Shown: piece after piece, positions 5,283 through 13,979 of the stretch | Position numbering within the stretch: position 1 is the first letter of the stretch | How the letters are laid out: each line of letters opens with the position of its first letter | Assembly (NCBI GenBank): GCA_937974195.1 | Contig: CALJIC010000254.1 | Span: 1-14,048 of the forward strand | Source: an uncultured Roseiflexaceae bacterium | Lineage (GTDB): Bacteria > Chloroflexota > Chloroflexia > Chloroflexales > Roseiflexaceae | Direction of reading: 5' to 3' | Length of the DNA stretch: 14,048 nt | Made by a program: the position numbers and the translations under genes | Notes under the pieces: generated by a model | The model's database searches: none | Told to the model about the DNA's origin: nothing | Seen by the model: the letters and a program-made list of their open reading frames with translations, nothing else

Positions 5283-7022
5283 ATGAGCCGGGCCGTGCAG
5301 CGTCGCGCGCCGCGCGTCCCGACCAGCGCCATTCCCTATGCCGTGCTGGCCGGCTCGCTGCTGCTAACGCTTGTCACTGCATTCTCCGTGGCGACGACGG
5401 CCGACGCTACCGAGCAGTTGCGCTTCGAGCACGAGGTCCAGCAGACCCAGAGCACCATCGAGGCGCGGATCGAGACCTACATCTCGATGCTGCGCGGCCT
5501 GGCCGGCCTGTTCGCAGCAGACGACGCCATCAGCCGCGCGCAGTTCCGCGCCTACGTCGAGCAGCTCAGCCTCCCCCAGCGCTACCCCGGCACCCAGGGC
5601 CTCGGCTTCAGCGCGCGCGTCGCGCCGGAAGATCTGGACGAGCTAGTGGCCTCGGTCCGCGCCCAGGGCCAGCCGGACTTCCAGGTCTGGCCGGCGGGCC
5701 CGCGGGACGAGTACCACGCGATCGTCTACCTCGAGCCGCTCGACCGCCGCAACCAGACGGCGATCGGCTACGACATGTTCTCCGAGCCGACGCGCCGCGC
5801 GGCGATGGAGCTGGCCCGCGACACCGGCCAGCCGGCGGCCTCCGCCAAGGTCACGCTGGTCCAGGAGATCGACGCCGACAAGCAGGCCGGCTTCCTGATC
5901 TACATGCCAGTCTACCGCGGCGGCCGCACCCCCGACACCCTGGAGGAGCGCCGCGAGCAGCTGATCGGCTTCGCCTACAGCCCGTTCCGCGCCGACGACC
6001 TGTTCGTCGGCATCTTCGGCACCCGCACCGACCCGCTGGTGGCCTTCGAGGTGTACGACGGGCTCGAGCCGGCCCCCGAGCACCTCCTGCACCGCTCGCC
6101 GGGCTTCCGCCCCGACGTGCAGTCGACGCTGAGCATCACCACCACGCTCGCGGTCGCGGGGCGGCCGTGGACGCTGCACTACCAGCCCCGCGTGACCTTC
6201 GAGAGCTCGATCGCCAGCAGGATGCTGCCGATCCTGGTGATCAGTGGCACGCTGATCAGCCTGGTGCTCTTCTGGCTTATCCGCTCGCAGGTGCAGGCGC
6301 GCGCCAGCGCCGAGGCGGCCATCCGCGTCCGCGACGACTTCTTCTCGGTGGCGTCGCACGAGCTGAAGACGCCGCTGACCGTGCTGCTTGGCAACACCCA
6401 GCTCCTGCTGCGGCGCATCAGCCGCGAGCAGCACCTGAGCGAGCGCGACCAGCGCGTGGTGCAGACGATCGCCTACCAGAGCGAGCGCCTGAACCGGCTG
6501 GTGAACGCGCTGCTCGACCACTCGCGCATCCAGTCCGGCCGGCTGGTGATCGAGCCGGCGCCGCTGGACCTGGTGGCCGCGGTGCGGCGCGTGGTCGACG
6601 AGATCCGCCCCTCGCTGCGCCAGCACACCCTGAGCCTCACGGCGCCCGACGCGCCGCTGATCGTGAACGGCGACGAGCTGCGACTCGCGCAGGTCTTCCA
6701 GAACCTGATCGACAACGCCATCAAGTACAGCCCCAACGGCGGGCCGATCGCGGTGACGCTGGAGCGGCGCGGCGACCGGGCGGTCATCGAGGTGGCCGAC
6801 TGCGGCCTCGGCATCCCGGCCGACGAGCTGCCGAGCCTGTTCCAGCAGTTCTACCGCGCCGGCAACATCGACCCGCGCAAGATCAGCGGCATGGGCATCG
6901 GCCTGTACGTCATCCGCGAGATCGTCACCCAGCACGGCGGCTCGGTGGACGTCGAGAGCCACGAGGGGCAGGGCAGCACCTTCCGGGTCATCCTGCCCCT
7001 CGCGGGCGACATCAGGCCGTAG
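5283..7022 (+). CDS. Membrane sensor histidine kinase with extracellular CHASE domain
   Basis: The 579-residue protein begins with a short basic segment and a first membrane helix (about 17-39). An extracytoplasmic CHASE-type sensor follows (about 45-305; RYPGTQGLGFSARV at 100-113, GYDMFSEPTRRAAM at 162-175, GFLIYMPVYRGG at 203-214). After a second helix (about 314-333) comes a HisKA domain with FFSVASHELKTPL (phospho-acceptor H359). The HATPase domain has an N box QNLIDNAIKYS (473-483), G1 DCGLGIP (506-512), F box LFQQF and G2 GMGIGLYV (536-543). All kinase boxes look intact. AAGGAG (5272-5277) lies five bases before the ATG. There is no HAMP or receiver domain, and no response regulator in the window, so it is an orphan kinase here. 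Its stop overlaps that of cimA by 11 bases, tail to tail. CHASE ligands are usually small extracellular molecules; this one is unknown. Confidence 0.93.
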   Translation: MSRAVQRRAPRVPTSAIPYAVLAGSLLLTLVTAFSVATTADATEQLRFEHEVQQTQSTIEARIETYISMLRGLAGLFAADDAISRAQFRAYVEQLSLPQRYPGTQGLGFSARVAPEDLDELVASVRAQGQPDFQVWPAGPRDEYHAIVYLEPLDRRNQTAIGYDMFSEPTRRAAMELARDTGQPAASAKVTLVQEIDADKQAGFLIYMPVYRGGRTPDTLEERREQLIGFAYSPFRADDLFVGIFGTRTDPLVAFEVYDGLEPAPEHLLHRSPGFRPDVQSTLSITTTLAVAGRPWTLHYQPRVTFESSIASRMLPILVISGTLISLVLFWLIRSQVQARASAEAAIRVRDDFFSVASHELKTPLTVLLGNTQLLLRRISREQHLSERDQRVVQTIAYQSERLNRLVNALLDHSRIQSGRLVIEPAPLDLVAAVRRVVDEIRPSLRQHTLSLTAPDAPLIVNGDELRLAQVFQNLIDNAIKYSPNGGPIAVTLERRGDRAVIEVADCGLGIPADELPSLFQQFYRAGNIDPRKISGMGIGLYVIREIVTQHGGSVDVESHEGQGSTFRVILPLAGDIRP

Positions 7023-8613
7023 CCTGGGCGCGCGCCGCCTGGCGCGCCCGCAGCAGCGGCAGCTCAAGGCTGTCCCACAGCGCCTGCCAGCTGGCCTCGA
7101 TAATGTTCTCCGAGCAGCCGACGGTGCTCCAGCGCTCCTCGCCGCGCGCCGACTCGATCAGCACGCGCGGGCGGGCCGCCGTGCCCAGGTGCTCGTCCAC
7201 GATGCGCACCTTGTAGTCCACCAGGTGCACCTCGGCCAGCTCCGGGTAGTGCGGCAGGAGCGCCTTGCGGATGGCCTGGTCGAGCGCGTTGACCGGCCCG
7301 TCGCCCTCGGCGGCGGTGTGCATCACCTCGCCGCCGACGCGCAGCTTGACGATGGCCTGCGAGCGCACCGGCGCGGTGCCGCGCTCCTCGACGATCACAG
7401 TGAAGTCCAGCAGCTCGAAGGGCGGCTCGTAGTCCGGCGCGGCGCGCCGCACCAGCATCTCGAACGACCCCTCGGCGGCCTCGAACTGGAAGCCGCGGCT
7501 CTCGAGCTCCTTGATGCGCTGCAGCACCACGCGCTCGTTGCCGTTGAGCTCCAGCCCGAGCTCCTTGGCGCGCATGCGCACGTTGCCGCGGCCCGCGAGC
7601 TCGCTTACCACCACGCGCATCTGGTTGCCCACCAGCTCCGGGTCGATGTGCTGGTAGCTCTCGGGCACCTTGGCGACCGCGGCGACGTGGATTCCGCCCT
7701 TGTGGGCGAAGGCGCTGCGCCCGACGTACGGCGCGTGGGTGTCCGGGTTGAGATTGGCCACCGCCGCGACGTAGTGCGAGACCTCCGAGAGCCGGCGCAG
7801 CTGCTCGGGGCTCACGCAGCGGTAGCCGAGCTTCAGCTGCAGGTTGGCGATCAGCGGGATGAGGTCCATGTTGCCGCAGCGCTCGCCGTAGCCGTTGATC
7901 GTCCCCTGGACGTGCACGCAGCCGGCCTGCACCGCCGCCATCGCGTTCGCCACCGCCAGCGCCCCGTCGTTGTGGGTGTGGATGCCGAGCAGGGGCGAGC
8001 TGGACCCCTCGCCCTCCGGCGCCAGGCGCTCGCGCACGGCCCGGACGATGCGCGCGATCTCCTCCGGAAGCGCGCCGCCGTTCGTGTCGCACAGCACCAC
8101 GCAGTCCGCCCCGGCCCGCGCCGCGGCCTGGACCGTCGCGAGCGCGTACTCGGCGTCGAGCTTGTAGCCGTCGAAGAAGTGCTCGGCGTCGTAGATCACC
8201 TCTTTGCCGAGGCGCTTGAAGAAGGAGACGCTGTCGGCGATCATCGCCAGGTTCTCCTCGCGCGTGGTCTCGAGCACCCGCTCCACGTGGAGCGTCGAGC
8301 TCTTGCCGACCAGCGTGACCACCGGGGTCTCGGCGGCCACGAGCGCGCGGATGTTCGCGTCGTCCTCGCAGCGCACCCCGGCGTGCCGGGTGCTGCCGAA
8401 GGCGGCGATCCGGGCGTGGCGCAGCTCGAGGCCGCGCACGCGCTGGAAGAACTCGGCGTCCTTGGGGTTGGAGCCCGGCCAGCCGCCCTCGATGTAGTGG
8501 ACGCCGAACGCGTCGAGCTCACGGGTGATCTTCAGCTTATCCTCGACGGAGAGCGAGAGCCCCTCGCGCTGCGTGCCGTCGCGGAGGGTGGTATCGTAGA
8601 GAAGGATCTGCAC
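7012..8613 (-). CDS. cimA: (R)-citramalate synthase
   Basis: CimA condenses pyruvate and acetyl-CoA to citramalate, starting isoleucine synthesis without threonine deaminase. The 533-residue protein has the family signature YDTTLRDGTQREGLSLS (6-22) rather than the DGEQ-PG of true LeuA. It has EGGWPGSNPKD (42-52), the CimA-type replacement of LeuA's EAGFP. Metal-binding histidines are in GIHTHNDGALAVANA (210-224; H212, H214), the glycine-rich INGYGERCGNMDL is at 239-251, and AFAHKGGIHVAAV at 301-313. A LeuA-type allosteric dimer domain spans about 395-520. GTG (8611-8613) is used as start, with GAGGAG (8620-8625) six bases upstream. It is the last gene of the upstream unit, 307 bases after pheA, and its stop overlaps the kinase gene on the other strand. 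Distinguishing it from a homocitrate or isopropylmalate synthase rests on these motifs. Confidence 0.92.
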   Translation of the reverse strand: MQILLYDTTLRDGTQREGLSLSVEDKLKITRELDAFGVHYIEGGWPGSNPKDAEFFQRVRGLELRHARIAAFGSTRHAGVRCEDDANIRALVAAETPVVTLVGKSSTLHVERVLETTREENLAMIADSVSFFKRLGKEVIYDAEHFFDGYKLDAEYALATVQAAARAGADCVVLCDTNGGALPEEIARIVRAVRERLAPEGEGSSSPLLGIHTHNDGALAVANAMAAVQAGCVHVQGTINGYGERCGNMDLIPLIANLQLKLGYRCVSPEQLRRLSEVSHYVAAVANLNPDTHAPYVGRSAFAHKGGIHVAAVAKVPESYQHIDPELVGNQMRVVVSELAGRGNVRMRAKELGLELNGNERVVLQRIKELESRGFQFEAAEGSFEMLVRRAAPDYEPPFELLDFTVIVEERGTAPVRSQAIVKLRVGGEVMHTAAEGDGPVNALDQAIRKALLPHYPELAEVHLVDYKVRIVDEHLGTAARPRVLIESARGEERWSTVGCSENIIEASWQALWDSLELPLLRARQAARAQATA

Positions 8614-8624
8614 GTCGTGCTCCT

Positions 8625-8652
8625 CAGTAGTCAGTAGCCAGCTATCAGTCGC
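8625..8652. repeat. Four-unit degenerate heptad repeat upstream of cimA
   Basis: The plus strand reads CAGTAGT CAGTAGC CAGCTAT CAGTCGC, four units of seven bases. The first unit overlaps the last base of the cimA Shine-Dalgarno (8620-8625). The unit differs in sequence from the GAACCGA family elsewhere in the window but has the same seven-base period and the same place in front of a gene. Confidence 0.65.
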
Positions 8653-8817
8653 CGGCGGCTGTTCTGCCCCACAGTTCGCGGACGAATCGACGGGCTGCGG
8701 CAGCCGCGTCGCCGCTTCGTCCAGGCGTCAACCTCACCAAACAGCGCAGCCAGCCAGCGGGGTGTGTCGCCATACGCCCGCGGAGCTGCTGCCGATGAGC
8801 GCGGGGCGCGAATGGCG

Positions 8818-8853
8818 GGCAGCAGGGGCGCGACGCTGCGCCTGCCTGCTGCC
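8818..8853 (-). other. Strong hairpin downstream of pheA
   Basis: GGCAGCAGG (8818-8826) pairs with CCTGCTGCC (8845-8853). After a two-base bulge an inner GGCGC/GCGCC stem forms (8827-8831 with 8838-8842). It begins 67 bases past the pheA stop in the transcript direction. No U-tract follows, so it could be a factor-dependent terminator, an RNA-stabilising stem, or neither. Confidence 0.45.
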
Positions 8854-8920
8854 GGCACCACCTCCTGAAACGAGCACGAACACATAGACAATCCTGACAC
8901 TCAGTGAGCGCGGCGGCGAG

Positions 8921-9757
8921 CTACCGGCCGTCGCCGCGCCAGCAGGGATAGCTCCCGAACACCTTGAACAGCCCGGTCTTGGCGCGGATGCGCTCCAGCG
9001 CCTCCGCCACGTGGGGCTCCTCGCGGTGGCCGTTGATGTCCACCAGGAAGATATACTGGCCGAGCACCTCCTTCGAGGGGCGCGACTCGAGCTTGGTCAT
9101 GTTGATGCCGGCCACGGCCAGCTCGGTGAGCGCCTCCACCAGCACCCCGGCGCGGTCCTCGCGGAAGCCGAAGCAGAAGCTCGTCTTGTCGTCGCCGGTC
9201 GGCGGCGCGTCCTGGCGGCCGATGGCGATGAAGCGCGTCACATTATCGCCGCGGTCCTGGATGTCGCGCGCGAGCACCGCGGCCCCGGTGAGCTCGGCGG
9301 CGCGCAGCGTAGCGATCGCCGCGGCGGGGCGCTCGTCGGCCAGCGCCTCGGCCGGGGCGGCGCTGTTGCTCAGCGACGCCACCGTCGCCACGCCGGGGAG
9401 GCAGCGCTCGATGAAGCGGCGGCACTGGCCGAGCGACTGCGGGTGGGCGTACAGCACCTGGATCTCGTGCAGCGCGAGCCCGGGCCGGCCCACCAGGAAG
9501 TGCTGGATCGGGATCACAGTCTCGCCGGTGATCCGCAGGTCGGTCTCGTGGATCAGCAGGTCGAGCGTGATCGGAACGCTGCCCTCCAGCACGTTCTCGA
9601 TCGGCAGCACCCCGGCGTCGGCCGCGCCGGTCTCGACGGCGGTGACCACCGCCGGCATGCTGGCGAGCGGCAGGTAGCTGGAGCCTTCGGCCCCGTAGGC
9701 CATGGCCGCCAGCTCGCTGTACGAGCCGGGCGGGCCGAGGTATGCGATGGTGCTCAT
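8921..9757 (-). CDS. pheA: Prephenate dehydratase with C-terminal ACT domain
   Basis: This enzyme converts prephenate to phenylpyruvate for phenylalanine synthesis. The 278-residue protein is the normal monofunctional length. YLGPPGSYSELAA (6-18) opens the periplasmic-binding-protein-like catalytic fold. GVLPIENVLEGSV (49-61) and the catalytic DNVTRF (171-176) complete it. An ACT domain runs from about 192 to 270. Its ESRP motif (224-227), which in the family contributes to phenylalanine feedback binding, is intact, and the GALV-type motif reads GVLV (204-207). No chorismate mutase domain is fused. I use ATG 9755-9757, where the family motif begins at once. Its Shine-Dalgarno (GAAGGA) is only two bases away, and the frame is open to 9826 without family similarity. 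It lies between leuA and cimA, an odd place for an aromatic pathway gene. Confidence 0.94.
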   Translation of the reverse strand: MSTIAYLGPPGSYSELAAMAYGAEGSSYLPLASMPAVVTAVETGAADAGVLPIENVLEGSVPITLDLLIHETDLRITGETVIPIQHFLVGRPGLALHEIQVLYAHPQSLGQCRRFIERCLPGVATVASLSNSAAPAEALADERPAAAIATLRAAELTGAAVLARDIQDRGDNVTRFIAIGRQDAPPTGDDKTSFCFGFREDRAGVLVEALTELAVAGINMTKLESRPSKEVLGQYIFLVDINGHREEPHVAEALERIRAKTGLFKVFGSYPCWRGDGR

Positions 9758-9833
9758 CGTCCTTCGTTGGGGCGCAGGGGCGCAGCACGCTGCGCCCGTA
9801 CGTCGTCCTTCGCAGGGGCGCAGCACGCTGCGC
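9758..9833. repeat. Two direct copies of a palindromic element in the leuA-pheA gap
   Basis: CGTCCTTCG (9758-9766 and 9804-9812) and GGGGCGCAGCACGCTGCGC (9777-9795 and 9815-9833) each occur twice in the same order. The first copy carries an extra eight bases between the two blocks. Each copy holds a GCGCAGC/GCTGCGC stem with a two-base loop, extended to nine pairs in the first copy (9778-9797). The repeats occupy nearly the whole 86-base spacer and resemble REP-type elements. Confidence 0.8.
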
Positions 9834-9843
9834 TACAGTGCCG

Positions 9844-11529
<1,686 letters not shown>

Positions 11530-11548
11530 TGTCATCATCTCCTGTGAA

Positions 11549-11728
11549 GAACCGAGGGCCGAGAGCCGAGGGCTGAGAACCGAGAGCCGAGAACCGAGAA
11601 CCGAGAACCGAGAACCGAGAACCGAGAACCCAGGGCTGAGAACCGAGAACCTGGAGCCAGAGCTGAGAACCCAGGCTGAGTATCCAGGACCCAGAGCCGA
11701 GGGCTGAGAACCGAGAACCGAGAGCTCA
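11549..11728. repeat. 26-unit degenerate heptanucleotide array upstream of leuA
   Basis: The plus strand reads as 26 consecutive units of consensus GAACCGA (variants GAGCCGA, GGGCTGA, GAACCCA and others). Two of the units are six bases long, so the array totals 180 bases. Units 7-11 are five exact GAACCGA copies, while the ends are more diverged. It fills almost all of the 209-base gap between the S23-type gene and leuA and stops five bases before the leuA Shine-Dalgarno. The leuA leader RNA would therefore be a run of UCGGUUC heptads. Confidence 0.92.
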
Positions 11729-11738
11729 GAGCGTGGGC

Positions 11739-12212
11739 TTACTGGCGGTAATCTTCGGGGGTGAACGGGGGCGGGGGGAGATCCTCCTGGCCCGCCACCA
11801 CGTACATCTCCCGATCTTCCTGCACCTGCTTCGATGCCTCCCGCTCAAGCTTCTGGAGCTCCAGTATCTTGCTGGTGAGCATGGCCATGATCTCCTGGCA
11901 CTCGGCGTGGAGGGCGGCCTCCTCCTCATCTGAGATATGGCCGGCGCGGCGCAGCAGGTCGAGCCAGCTGTCCGTCTCCGCCGCCGAGCCCTTGGCGATC
12001 GACAGGTGGTTGCGATGCGCCCCCGGCGTGAAGCGCCCGTGACCTTCGGCGATGTTCGCGCCAACCGACGTGGCCGACGCGACGATCTGGCGCGCGATCA
12101 CGGCGTTCCCCCAGCTGTTGGGGAGGCGCTGAACGATCCTGAGGACCGCTAGCGCCAGCGCCTGCGCTCGCTCCCAGACGATCAGGTTCCGATAGGTGTA
12201 CTTCCCTGCCAC
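11739..12212 (-). CDS. Four-helix-bundle protein of the S23 / 23S rRNA intervening-sequence family
   Basis: The 157-residue protein begins YRNLIVWERAQALALAVL, the hallmark of small four-helix-bundle proteins first found in 23S rRNA intervening sequences. Further family features are LPNSWGNAVIARQIVASATSVGANIAEGHGR (about 30-60) and NHLSIAKGSAAETDSWLDL (68-86). The helices end near residue 132. The last 20 or so residues are acidic and proline-rich (EDLPPPPFTPEDYRQ), an extension beyond the usual core. It starts at GTG (12210-12212) with only a weak ribosome site. The molecular role of this family is not well established; relatives include the accessory Avd proteins of diversity-generating retroelements. 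No reverse transcriptase or rRNA is near. It sits between ilvC and leuA, flanked by inverted heptad arrays, so it looks like a later insertion into the operon. Confidence 0.9.
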   Translation of the reverse strand: MAGKYTYRNLIVWERAQALALAVLRIVQRLPNSWGNAVIARQIVASATSVGANIAEGHGRFTPGAHRNHLSIAKGSAAETDSWLDLLRRAGHISDEEEAALHAECQEIMAMLTSKILELQKLEREASKQVQEDREMYVVAGQEDLPPPPFTPEDYRQ

Positions 12213-12243
12213 GTCCCACGATCCCGATGCGCGGCCCCGCCCC

Positions 12244-12270
12244 TGGCTCTCGGCCCTTGGCTCTCGACTC
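12244..12270. repeat. Short degenerate heptad array in inverted orientation upstream of the S23-type gene
   Basis: The plus strand reads TGGCTC TCGGCCC TTGGCTC TCGACTC. Its reverse complement is GAGTCGA GAGCCAA GGGCCGA GAGCCA, the same heptad family as the leuA-leader array but on the opposite strand. It lies in the 75-base gap between ilvC and the S23-type gene. Confidence 0.65.
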
Positions 12271-12287
12271 CTGGTCGCCGGATGGCG

Positions 12288-13310
12288 CTACGCCCCGCCC
12301 TGGCCCGGCCTCACCTCGCGCGGGTTGACGAACGGCATCATGCGGCGCAGCTCGCGGCCGATCACCTCGATCGGGTGATCGATGTCCTTGGCGCGGTAGG
12401 CGTTGAAGCGCGGCCGGCCGTTGTGGTTCTCCTCGATCCAGTCCTCGGCGAACGCGCCGCCCTGGATGTCGGCCAGGATCTGCCGCATCGCCTTGCGGGT
12501 CTCGTCGGTGATAATCTTCTGCCCGGCGGTGTAGTCGCCCCACTCGGCGGTGTCCGAGACCGAGTAGCGCATGTAGTTCAGGCCGCCCTGGTAGAACAGG
12601 TCGACGATCAGCTTCAGCTCGTGCATGCACTCGAAGTAGGCCACCTCGGGCTGGTAGCCGGCCTCGACCAGCGTCTCGAACGCGGCCTTGACCAGCGCCG
12701 AGACGCCGCCGCACAGCACCACCTGCTCGCCGAAGAGATCGGTCTCCGTCTCCTCGGCGAAGGTCGTCCGCAGCACGCCGGCCTTGGTGCTGCCGATGCC
12801 CTTGGCGTAGGCCAGGGCGTCCTCGAGCGCGTGGCCGGAGGCGTCCTGGTGGACGGCGACCAGCGCGGGCACGCCGCCGCCCTGCTCGAAGACCTCGCGC
12901 ACGCGGTGGCCGGGGGCCTTCGGCGCGACCATGCTCACGTCCACGCCCTCGGGCGGCACGATCTGGCCGAAGCGGATGTTGAAGCCGTGGGCGAACATCA
13001 GCGTCTTGCCCGGCGCCAGGTGCGGCGCGATCTCGTCGCGGTAGAGCTGGGCCTGCCCGGTATCCGGCGTGACGATCATGATGATCTGCGCCTCTTTGAC
13101 GGCGTCGGCAACCGTACAGACTCGCAGGCCGAGCCCCTCGGCCTTGGCCCAGGACCGCGAGCCGCTGTACAGGCCGACGCGCACATCGCAGCCGCTGTCC
13201 TTGAGGTTCAGGGCGTGCGCGTGGCCCTGGCTGCCGAAGCCGATGATCGCGATCGGGCGGTCCTTGATGCGGCCCAGGTCGGCCTGGTTGTCGTAGTAGA
13301 TCTCTGCCAT
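12288..13310 (-). CDS. ilvC: Ketol-acid reductoisomerase, class I (short form)
   Basis: IlvC isomerises and reduces acetolactate or acetohydroxybutyrate to the dihydroxy acids of valine/leucine and isoleucine synthesis. The 340-residue length is that of class I enzymes. The nucleotide-binding motif is IAIIGFGSQGHAHALNL (20-36). The following loop, LYSGSRSWAKAE (47-58), has serines and an arginine that favour NADPH (inference). Catalytic and metal residues are visible as AHGFN (H108), EETETDLFGEQ (D191, E195), FECMHELK (E227, E231) and YSVSDTAE (S252). ATG 13308-13310 is preceded by GAGGAG (13314-13319) with a short three-base spacer. It follows ilvN by 110 bases, a gap in which I see no structure, and precedes the S23-type gene. 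Confidence 0.97.
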   Translation of the reverse strand: MAEIYYDNQADLGRIKDRPIAIIGFGSQGHAHALNLKDSGCDVRVGLYSGSRSWAKAEGLGLRVCTVADAVKEAQIIMIVTPDTGQAQLYRDEIAPHLAPGKTLMFAHGFNIRFGQIVPPEGVDVSMVAPKAPGHRVREVFEQGGGVPALVAVHQDASGHALEDALAYAKGIGSTKAGVLRTTFAEETETDLFGEQVVLCGGVSALVKAAFETLVEAGYQPEVAYFECMHELKLIVDLFYQGGLNYMRYSVSDTAEWGDYTAGQKIITDETRKAMRQILADIQGGAFAEDWIEENHNGRPRFNAYRAKDIDHPIEVIGRELRRMMPFVNPREVRPGQGGA

Positions 13311-13420
13311 GGTCTCCTCTACATGCCCACAAAGGCGCTTCGGGAATAGGTGTGTTTGGCGTGGTGCCTCCGCCGCTGCGCCAGACAGCCGCGCCGGGAA
13401 ACACTCGCGGTGCTACCTGC

Positions 13421-13960
13421 TCAGTTCAGCGCCGGGACGCGCTCGGCGTGCCCGTTGCCCTCGACGAACTCCTCGGCGGCGTGGCCGCGCGCGCCGCGGA
13501 CCATCGCGATGCGGCCGGTGCGCATCATCTCCTTGATGCCGAACGGCCGGATCACATCGATGAAGTTCTGGACCTTGCCCGGCGAGCCGGTCATCTCGAT
13601 CACCATCGTGTTGATGCCGACATCGACGATCTTCGCGTCGAACACCTCGGTCAGCGCCACGATCTCGGCGCGCTTGGCGCTCGGGGCGTGGATCTTCATC
13701 AGCGCCATCTCGCGCTCCACCGTCGGGTCGTTGGTCACGTCGCTGACCTTGAGCACCTCGATCAGGCGGTAGAGCTGCTTGACCACCTGCTCGACGTCCT
13801 CCCACTCGACCACCAGCGTGATCCGGCTCACGCCAGGGGTCTCCGAGTGGCCGACGGCCAGGCTCTCGATGTTGTAGCCGCGCCGGCGCACCAGGCCCAC
13901 CACGCGGCTCAGAACTCCGGGGCGGTCCTGGACCAGGGCGACTATTGTATGCTTCTTCAT
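13421..13960 (-). CDS. ilvN: Acetolactate synthase small (regulatory) subunit
   Basis: IlvN binds the catalytic subunit IlvB and gives acetohydroxyacid synthase its valine feedback control. The 179-residue protein carries an N-terminal ACT domain (about 4-77). That domain has VQDRPGVLSRVVGLVRRRGYNIESLAVG (10-37) and SRITLVV. A second ACT-like half follows (about 84-157), with INTMVIEMTGSPGKVQNFIDVIRPFGIKEMMRTGRIAM (116-153). I start at ATG 13958-13960, with GAGGAA eight bases upstream, giving MKKHTIVALVQDRPG as usual. An upstream in-frame ATG at 13973-13975 has no ribosome site. No ilvB is seen; it would be expected just beyond the window's right edge, upstream in transcription. Confidence 0.95.
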   Translation of the reverse strand: MKKHTIVALVQDRPGVLSRVVGLVRRRGYNIESLAVGHSETPGVSRITLVVEWEDVEQVVKQLYRLIEVLKVSDVTNDPTVEREMALMKIHAPSAKRAEIVALTEVFDAKIVDVGINTMVIEMTGSPGKVQNFIDVIRPFGIKEMMRTGRIAMVRGARGHAAEEFVEGNGHAERVPALN

Positions 13961-13979
13961 CGCTGTGTTCCTCATATTA

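Larger units (their letters stand above)
8614..8920 (-). other. 307-base non-coding spacer between pheA and cimA
   Basis: I see no convincing gene here. One open frame on the minus strand (8631-8900) has arginine/proline-rich low-complexity content and resembles no family. The spacer holds a strong hairpin near the pheA end (8818-8853) and a short heptad repeat next to the cimA ribosome binding site (8625-8652). It is long enough for a leader or its own promoter, but I find no AT-rich promoter box and no complete T-box or other riboswitch core. Confidence 0.5.

Noticed and set aside
8851..8865. A minus-strand AGGTGGTGCCGGC resembling a T-box core upstream of cimA
   Set aside because: The conserved TGG-ACC core is broken (GCC), it lies only about 60 bases after pheA with no room for a Stem I and specifier loop, and it is some 240 bases from cimA. 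The similarity is probably chance.
8631..8900. An 89-codon minus-strand open frame in the pheA-cimA gap
   Set aside because: It has an AGGAGG-like site in the wrong place (inside the frame), arginine/proline/serine-rich sequence, and runs through the heptad repeat. There is nothing to support it as a gene.
11549..11728. Coding repeat protein
   Set aside because: The heptad period is not a multiple of three and two units are six bases long. No open frame spans the array, so it is non-coding.
11739..12212. Avd accessory protein of a diversity-generating retroelement
   Set aside because: The four-helix family overlaps with Avd, but there is no reverse transcriptase, template repeat or variable-repeat target in the window.
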